This document shows positions 14,273 through 18,842 of a stretch of DNA of 18,842 nt, one piece after another. Source of the DNA: Symbiobacteriaceae bacterium (GTDB lineage: Bacteria > Bacillota > JAAYKD01 > WRDA01); NCBI GenBank assembly GCA_009779515.1, contig WREE01000022.1:1-18842 (forward strand). Reading direction: 5' to 3'. The translations under genes were made by a program, and so were the position numbers. The notes beneath the pieces are model-generated. The model did no database searches and was not told the origin of the DNA. It saw only the letters and a list, made by a program, of their open reading frames with translations. Every line of letters starts with the position of its first letter. Within the stretch, counting starts at the first letter, position 1.

Positions 14273-16828
14273 ATGTCGCCGTTAACATCGCCCCTGACCT
14301 TTTTTGGTCATAACATGGGAGAGGACAGGAAAATCGCCAGTTGGGAAAAGGTTGTTGCTTATTTTCACCTGCTTGCCACGGAATCGGACTGCCTACAGGT
14401 TCAGGATATGGGACCTACTACCGAGGGGCTGCCCTTTCTGTTGGTCACTATCTCTTCGGCGTCAAACTTGGCGAATTTGGAGAATTTACGTCAAATTAGC
14501 CTTAAAACAGGAGACCCTCGGGGCTTATCTGCTCCGGAGAAGGAAGCTCTTATTACTGAGGGCAAGGTAGTAGCTGTGCAGTCTATGAGCCTCCATGCCA
14601 ATGAGATTGGCGGCACACAGATGGCGCCGGAGTTAGCTTACGACCTTTTGAGCAGTACTTCGGAGGAAGCCCAGCGTATCCTCAGGGAAGTAGTTTTCCT
14701 CATGGTGCCCAGCTTTAATCCGGACGGCTTAAATATGGTGGTAGACTGGTACGGGCGCCACTTAGGGAGCGAGCTGGAAGGCGGTCCCATGCCCTGGCTT
14801 TACCACAAATATGCCGGGCACGATAACAACCGGGATGCTTTCCCCCAAAACCTAGTGGAATCTCGCTATATGGGGAAGATCATGTTCCAGGATTGGCAGC
14901 CTCAGGTTTACCAGGATCATCATCATATGGCATCCAACGGCGCTCGTTTTTACATTGCACCTTACGCCAACCCCATTCACCCTAACCCCGACCCCTTAAA
15001 CTGGATTGAGGCAGCCATGTACGGCGCCCATATGAGCTTGCGTTTAGACGAAGCCGGCAAGAAAGGTGTTCTGGGGGGAGCTCAGTTCCCTGGCTGGGGT
15101 CATATGGGCTACCACCGCCTAACCCTGCACCACAATATTGTGGGTATGCTGACCGAATCGGCCAGCGCTCGTATGGCTACTCCTCTCTATATTGCTCCTG
15201 ACCAACTCTCTTCCCCTCAGGATAAGCAGTTTGCCGACTATGCCCAGCAAGCCTCCTTTGTCAACCCTTGGCAGGGTGGCTGGTGGCGTCTTCGGGATAT
15301 TGTGGAACAGCAGAAGATAGCTTCCTGGGCTTTGCTGGACTGTGCGGCGCGTAACCGAGATACCATATTGCGCACCGCCCTGGTTAAAGCGGAGCGCCAG
15401 GTGAGTAAAGGGGAGCAGGAGGCGCCTTACGCTTTTGTCATCCCTGCCGAACAGCACGATCCTCTCACCATGCGTAAGCTTATCCAGTTATTCTTACAGC
15501 AAGGTTTTGAAGTTCAGCAAGCCAAAGAAGATTTTCGTGTCGGCAAGCAATACTTTACCGCAGGTAGCTACCTGCTCTCCCTGGCTCAGCCTAAACGAGC
15601 AGCTATTCTTTCCGTTTTGGGACGGACAATTTTCCCCCGGAATTACTGGACGACCAAGCGTAACGGCGACCCTTGGGTTTACGATGCAGCTACCGATACC
15701 TTCGCCGAGTATATGGGGGTAGATGTCGTAGCGCTAGATGAGCCTATACCCGAAGAGCTTATCCGGCAGGTAGTTAGCACGCTTCCGCCTCTGGAGAGCT
15801 CGCTTACGGTCAACTCTGGGGCGCAAGGTTATATCTGGACAGCTAACGCCAATGACAGCTATATTCTGGCTAACCGCCTGCTTCAGGAGGGGGTAGCGGT
15901 CTGGCGTTGTGCAGAGGGGATGGTAAGCGGCTCGGGAACAGCGTTTCCGGCAGGGAGCTTCTTGGTCCTGGGCGATGAAGCCAACCGACTAAAGCTCAAG
16001 GCGGAAGGGCTGGGGTTAAGCCTGGAGGCGGTTACCGAAGCCGTGGATCATCAGCTTCTGTGTCAGATCCAGCCACCCAAAATTGGGGTCTACCACCGCT
16101 ATTTAGGTGGTAATATGGAAGAGGCTTGGACACGTTTGGTGCTGGAAAACTTTGAGTTTGCCTACACCTCGGTTAAGACGGAGGATTTACTGCGTGGCGA
16201 CTTGCGCAGCAAGTACGACGTTTTATTATTCCCCGCCGACCGTTTGGAGATGATGCAGGAGGTTAACCGTCCCGGCGACAACACCGCCGCTGCCATCCGG
16301 CGCATGGCGTCAACTTTGCCCAGCGCCTATACCAAGAGAATGGGCAGTGGGGAACTGCAAGCAGTTAGGGAGTTTGTGCAAGCCGGGGGCAAGATCGTCG
16401 CCTTTGGCAGCGCCTGCGGCTTTGTCATCAACTTGTTGGAGCTGGGAGTACAAAATGTGGTAGGGGGAGTTCCTGCCAAGGAGTTTTTAACCAATGGCTC
16501 CACCCTTTGGCTGGAGATTGACGGTGCTTCGCCGCTAACCTGGGGGATGCCGGAACGCACTTTAGCCCTCAACTGGGATTGCCCGGCTTTTGCTATCACC
16601 GATAACCGTAAAGCTGAGCAGTATAAAATTTTGGCACGCTATCCCCAGAGCAATATTTTGCAAAGCGGTCTCCTCATCGGTGAAGAGAAAATTGCCGGTA
16701 AAGGCGCTGTAGTGCAAGTGCCTTACGGCGAGGGCGAAGCTATACTTTTAGGGTTAAGTGTGCAAAAGCGAGCCCAAACCCACGGCACCTTTAAGCTCCT
16801 GTTTAACAGCCTCTACATGTTGCAATAG
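14273..16828 (+). CDS. Long M14-type zinc carboxypeptidase with C-terminal amidotransferase-like domain
   Basis: An 851-residue metallopeptidase predicted to remove C-terminal residues from peptides. ATG 14273 is chosen because GAAAGGGG lies 7 nt upstream and homology-like sequence begins there; ATG 14153 has no ribosome binding site. The M14 zinc site is visible: HANE (His108, Glu111) and the third ligand in DHHH (His216-218), with NPDG (149-152) and NNRD (Arg187) that bind the substrate carboxylate in this family. The C-terminal third (about 610-851) has a class I glutamine-amidotransferase-like pattern (DVLLFPADR, AGGKIVAFGSACGF, GEGEAILLG) as in other large M14 proteins, without an evident catalytic triad. 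No signal peptide is present, so it is probably cytoplasmic. It is followed after 20-23 nt by the M32 gene. Confidence 0.88.
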   Translation: MSPLTSPLTFFGHNMGEDRKIASWEKVVAYFHLLATESDCLQVQDMGPTTEGLPFLLVTISSASNLANLENLRQISLKTGDPRGLSAPEKEALITEGKVVAVQSMSLHANEIGGTQMAPELAYDLLSSTSEEAQRILREVVFLMVPSFNPDGLNMVVDWYGRHLGSELEGGPMPWLYHKYAGHDNNRDAFPQNLVESRYMGKIMFQDWQPQVYQDHHHMASNGARFYIAPYANPIHPNPDPLNWIEAAMYGAHMSLRLDEAGKKGVLGGAQFPGWGHMGYHRLTLHHNIVGMLTESASARMATPLYIAPDQLSSPQDKQFADYAQQASFVNPWQGGWWRLRDIVEQQKIASWALLDCAARNRDTILRTALVKAERQVSKGEQEAPYAFVIPAEQHDPLTMRKLIQLFLQQGFEVQQAKEDFRVGKQYFTAGSYLLSLAQPKRAAILSVLGRTIFPRNYWTTKRNGDPWVYDAATDTFAEYMGVDVVALDEPIPEELIRQVVSTLPPLESSLTVNSGAQGYIWTANANDSYILANRLLQEGVAVWRCAEGMVSGSGTAFPAGSFLVLGDEANRLKLKAEGLGLSLEAVTEAVDHQLLCQIQPPKIGVYHRYLGGNMEEAWTRLVLENFEFAYTSVKTEDLLRGDLRSKYDVLLFPADRLEMMQEVNRPGDNTAAAIRRMASTLPSAYTKRMGSGELQAVREFVQAGGKIVAFGSACGFVINLLELGVQNVVGGVPAKEFLTNGSTLWLEIDGASPLTWGMPERTLALNWDCPAFAITDNRKAEQYKILARYPQSNILQSGLLIGEEKIAGKGAVVQVPYGEGEAILLGLSVQKRAQTHGTFKLLFNSLYMLQ

Positions 16829-16836
16829 TAAAGACC

Positions 16837-16846
16837 AGGGAGTGAT
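16837..16846 (+). promoter_or_regulatory. Ribosome binding site that places the M32 start at a non-AUG codon
   Basis: AGGGAGTGAT matches most of the anti-Shine-Dalgarno complement AAGGAGGTGAT. It is 9 nt before ATA 16852 and 6 nt before ATC 16849, but more than 50 nt from the first canonical start at 16900. Confidence 0.6.
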
Positions 16847-16851
16847 TCATC

Positions 16852-18345
16852 ATAACTCGCGAACAGCTCAGTCAAAAATTTCGTGATTTTCAACTACGTA
16901 TGTCCGCCCATCGTTTTGCTATGTTTGCCATCAGTTGGGATGCCTCAACAGAGGCTCCGCGCAAAAGCGCCCCCTACCGGGCGAAGATGATTGGTCAGTT
17001 GAGCGGGGAAATATTCGCCTATCAGATGCTACCGGAGAATATTGCCATGCTGGAGGAGATCCTGGTGCTGCCGGAGAGCGATCCCTTAATGCTTCGCTCG
17101 GCAGAAAAATACCTTAAGGAAATCAACAAAATTCGTGCCATTCCCCAGGCAGAGTATGTAGCGGCGCGGCAGAATACCGCCATGACCACCCGCATTTGGG
17201 AAGAAGCCAAGAAAGCCAACGACTTCGCCATGATTGCTCCTCATCTGGCCAACGAGATTGAGACTAACCGCCGTTTCCTGGAGTATCGCGGCTATAGCGG
17301 ACACCCTTACGATTTGTTACTGGACGATCATGAAGAAGGGTTTTCCATGGCAACCTACGATGCCTTTTTTGGCACCCTTAAACAGGATCTCCTACCTTTT
17401 GTCCGCCAGCTGCATGAAGGTGCAGTACAAATTGACGATAGCCTGCTCTACAAGTTTTATGACCAAGCGAGCCAGAAACGCTTTGTGGAATATCTCATCC
17501 AGGTAATGCGCTTTGATATGGAGGCAGGGGTGTTAAAAATCAGCGCTCACCCCTTCACCAGCGGCGCTTCCTGTAACGATGTGCGTTTTACCGTGCGTTA
17601 TATGGAAAACTATCTTCCTGCTGCGGTTTTCGCTGGTGCCCATGAGTTGGGGCATGCTATGCACAGTCAGCAGGGAGATCCCCGCTTTGAGGGGACAAAC
17701 CTGCAGCACTGCAGTGCCGGTATGAGCGAATCCCAAAGCCGTTTCTACGAAAACTTCATTGGGCGTTCTCTGGTCTTTTGGCAGACCCACTTCGGCAAAT
17801 TGGCGGAGATTTTTCCTGAACAAATGGCAGGGGTTACCCCGGAAGCCTTTTGGCGGATTGCTAACCGCACCAAGCCCAGCATGACCAGGGTTGAAGCCGA
17901 TGAACTCACCTATCCTATGCACATTATGATCCGCTACGAGTTGGAAAAGCAGCTTTTCGGCCAGGAGATTAAAGTCGAAGACCTTCCGGAGCTGTGGAAC
18001 AGCAAGTATGAAGAATACCTGGGGCTAAGACCTACTAACCATGCGCTGGGTATTATGCAGGATATTCACTGGTACCAAAACCTGTGGGGTTACTTTCCCA
18101 CCTACGCCTTAGGCACCGCTTACGGCGCCCAGTTCTACTACACCCTGCTGAAAGAGGTGGATCTTGCCAGCGCCATTGCCGAAGACAAAATGGAGATAGT
18201 TAACGATTGGCTGCGCCGCCACATTCACTCTCAAGGTGGTCTCTACAGCCCTTCGGAGCTTTTTCGGCGCGTAACCGGAGAGGAGTTCAATCCTCAGCAC
18301 CTGGTGCGCTTCCTTAAAGAAAAATACAGCGAGATTTACAAGTAG
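16852..18345 (+). CDS. M32-family (Taq-type) metallo-carboxypeptidase, probable non-canonical start
   Basis: A zinc carboxypeptidase of about 497 residues, cytoplasmic, with broad C-terminal trimming activity expected from the family. Numbering from ATA 16852: HPFTSGA, the NDVRFTVRY segment, the zinc motif HELGH (His264, His268) and the third ligand Glu293 in SESQSRFYEN-IGRS are all hallmarks of M32. The first canonical start, ATG 16900, has no ribosome binding site and would remove the N-terminal helix (TREQLSQKFRDF...) that M32 enzymes have; an in-frame TGA at 16843 blocks earlier starts. A good ribosome binding site points to ATA 16852 or ATC 16849. The length then equals the usual 500 residues. 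It is co-transcribed with the M14 gene and ends before a strong terminator. Confidence 0.92.
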   Translation: MTREQLSQKFRDFQLRMSAHRFAMFAISWDASTEAPRKSAPYRAKMIGQLSGEIFAYQMLPENIAMLEEILVLPESDPLMLRSAEKYLKEINKIRAIPQAEYVAARQNTAMTTRIWEEAKKANDFAMIAPHLANEIETNRRFLEYRGYSGHPYDLLLDDHEEGFSMATYDAFFGTLKQDLLPFVRQLHEGAVQIDDSLLYKFYDQASQKRFVEYLIQVMRFDMEAGVLKISAHPFTSGASCNDVRFTVRYMENYLPAAVFAGAHELGHAMHSQQGDPRFEGTNLQHCSAGMSESQSRFYENFIGRSLVFWQTHFGKLAEIFPEQMAGVTPEAFWRIANRTKPSMTRVEADELTYPMHIMIRYELEKQLFGQEIKVEDLPELWNSKYEEYLGLRPTNHALGIMQDIHWYQNLWGYFPTYALGTAYGAQFYYTLLKEVDLASAIAEDKMEIVNDWLRRHIHSQGGLYSPSELFRRVTGEEFNPQHLVRFLKEKYSEIYK

Positions 18346-18371
18346 AAGCGAGTAGAATTGGATGATAACTC

Positions 18372-18414
18372 AAACGCCTTTGTATCTTGCCTTAAGCGGG
18401 ATACAAAGGCGTTT
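18372..18414 (+). terminator. Rho-independent terminator of the carboxypeptidase operon
   Basis: AAACGCCTTTGTATC (18372-18386) pairs perfectly with 18400-18414 (15 bp, 13-nt loop). The stem ends in TTT and continues TTGTTACTCTTTCTC, giving a T-rich tail. It lies 26 nt after the M32 stop. Confidence 0.87.
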
Positions 18415-18439
18415 TGTTACTCTTTCTCATCCGGTTAAA

Positions 18440-18609
18440 ACCTAAATTTAGGTGTTGTTCAAAGACTCCTGCTCTGATAGATGGGGGCTACCCGCCCCCA
18501 AACCCCAGACTCCCACCCCACGCACTAGTGCGCGGGGACCCCGGGTCCTGTAGGCATAGCTCTGTTTGCCCTTACTGGAACTACGTTCCAGAACCACACG
18601 ACCGCGTGT
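18440..18609. repeat. Cluster of palindromes and short hairpins
   Basis: Perfect palindromes ACCTAAATTTAGGT (18440-18453) and CGCACTAGTGCG (18521-18532, flanked by CCCC/GGGG), plus hairpins CTGGAAC-TAC-GTTCCAG (18575-18591), GGACC-CCG-GGTCC (18536-18548) and TGGGGG...CCCCCA (18482-18500). This density is far above that of the coding parts. Confidence 0.65.
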
Positions 18610-18842
18610 TTGATCGTGTACACACATTTCAGCGGGACGATTACCATCGTCCCCTACGATGGATTGGCGATAGATTTTCGTAGGGGCAGATGGCAATCTG
18701 CCCGTTGGTTTTGATCGTGTACACACATTTCAGCGGGACGATTACCATCGTCCCCTACGATGGATTGGCGATGGATTTTCGTAGGGGCAGATGGCAATCT
18801 GCCCGTTGGTTTTGATCGTGTACACACATTCCAGCGGGACGA
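18610..18842. repeat. 101-bp tandem repeat array, two full copies and a partial third
   Basis: Units begin GATCGTGTACACAC at 18612, 18713 and 18814, an exact 101-bp period. Copies 1 and 2 differ by one base (GATAGATT/GATGGATT) and the third, cut by the window end, by one base so far. Each unit carries hairpins GGGACGAT-tacc-ATCGTCCC and GGGCAGAT-ggca-ATCTGCCC flanking a competing 9-bp stem CCCCTACGA/TCGTAGGGG. The array continues outside the window. Confidence 0.9.

Larger units (their letters stand above)
18346..18842. other. Noncoding, hairpin-rich intergenic region
   Basis: No credible gene is seen in these 497 nt. They hold a terminator (18372-18414), a run of palindromes (18440-18609) and 101-bp tandem repeats to the window edge. 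Open frames across it merely read through repeats and lack ribosome binding sites. Confidence 0.75.

Noticed and set aside
18414..18726. Open frames on both strands (89 and 92 codons) in the 3' intergenic region
   Set aside because: They run through palindromes and repeats, are rich in Pro/Arg/Gly from hairpin sequence, and have no ribosome binding site.
18610..18842. Possible CRISPR array at the 101-bp repeats
   Set aside because: The whole 101-bp unit repeats with almost no change, so there are no variable spacers, and no cas genes are present.

Overview
The window looks like chromosomal DNA of a Gram-positive, Clostridia-type Firmicute (perhaps Peptococcaceae-like). This is inference from strong AGGAGG-type ribosome binding sites before most genes, near-consensus SigA promoters, a MacB/FtsX-type ABC system beside an OmpR-type two-component pair, and balanced base composition. 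No rRNA, tRNA, IS transposase or CRISPR array was seen.

Layout: (1) 2-1648 (+), the 3' part of an unrecognised protein with an 11-residue repeat helix followed by a beta-rich region. (2) 5406-1645 (-), a four-gene ABC operon (permease, ATPase, permease, ATPase), apparently a duplicated permease/ATPase pair in which the second permease has lost about 140 residues of its extracellular domain. A CTGTAG direct repeat with 11-bp period lies just upstream of its -10. (3) 11372-5583 (-), a 1929-residue protein combining a transglutaminase-like domain, DUF4011, an SF1 helicase, a Vsr-like nuclease fold and DUF3320, a candidate anti-phage defence protein with its own strong promoter and a hairpin on each side. 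(4) 13664-11668 (-), an OmpR-type response regulator and its histidine kinase. (5) 14015-13749 (-), an 88-residue unknown protein with a near-perfect SigA promoter. (6) 14273-18345 (+), two metallo-carboxypeptidases in tandem: a long M14-type and an M32-type, the latter apparently lacking a canonical start codon. (7) 18346-18842, noncoding: a strong terminator, a cluster of palindromes and 101-bp tandem repeats running off the window.

How the parts may work together: the two-component pair and the ABC operon plausibly form one stress-sensing/export unit, with the direct repeat as operator. The defence-type helicase lies between them and may have been inserted there. The two carboxypeptidases probably serve intracellular peptide turnover. 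The most notable items are the protease/helicase/nuclease fusion, the operator-like repeat linking regulator and transporter, the probable non-AUG start of the M32 gene, and the structured 101-bp repeat array.
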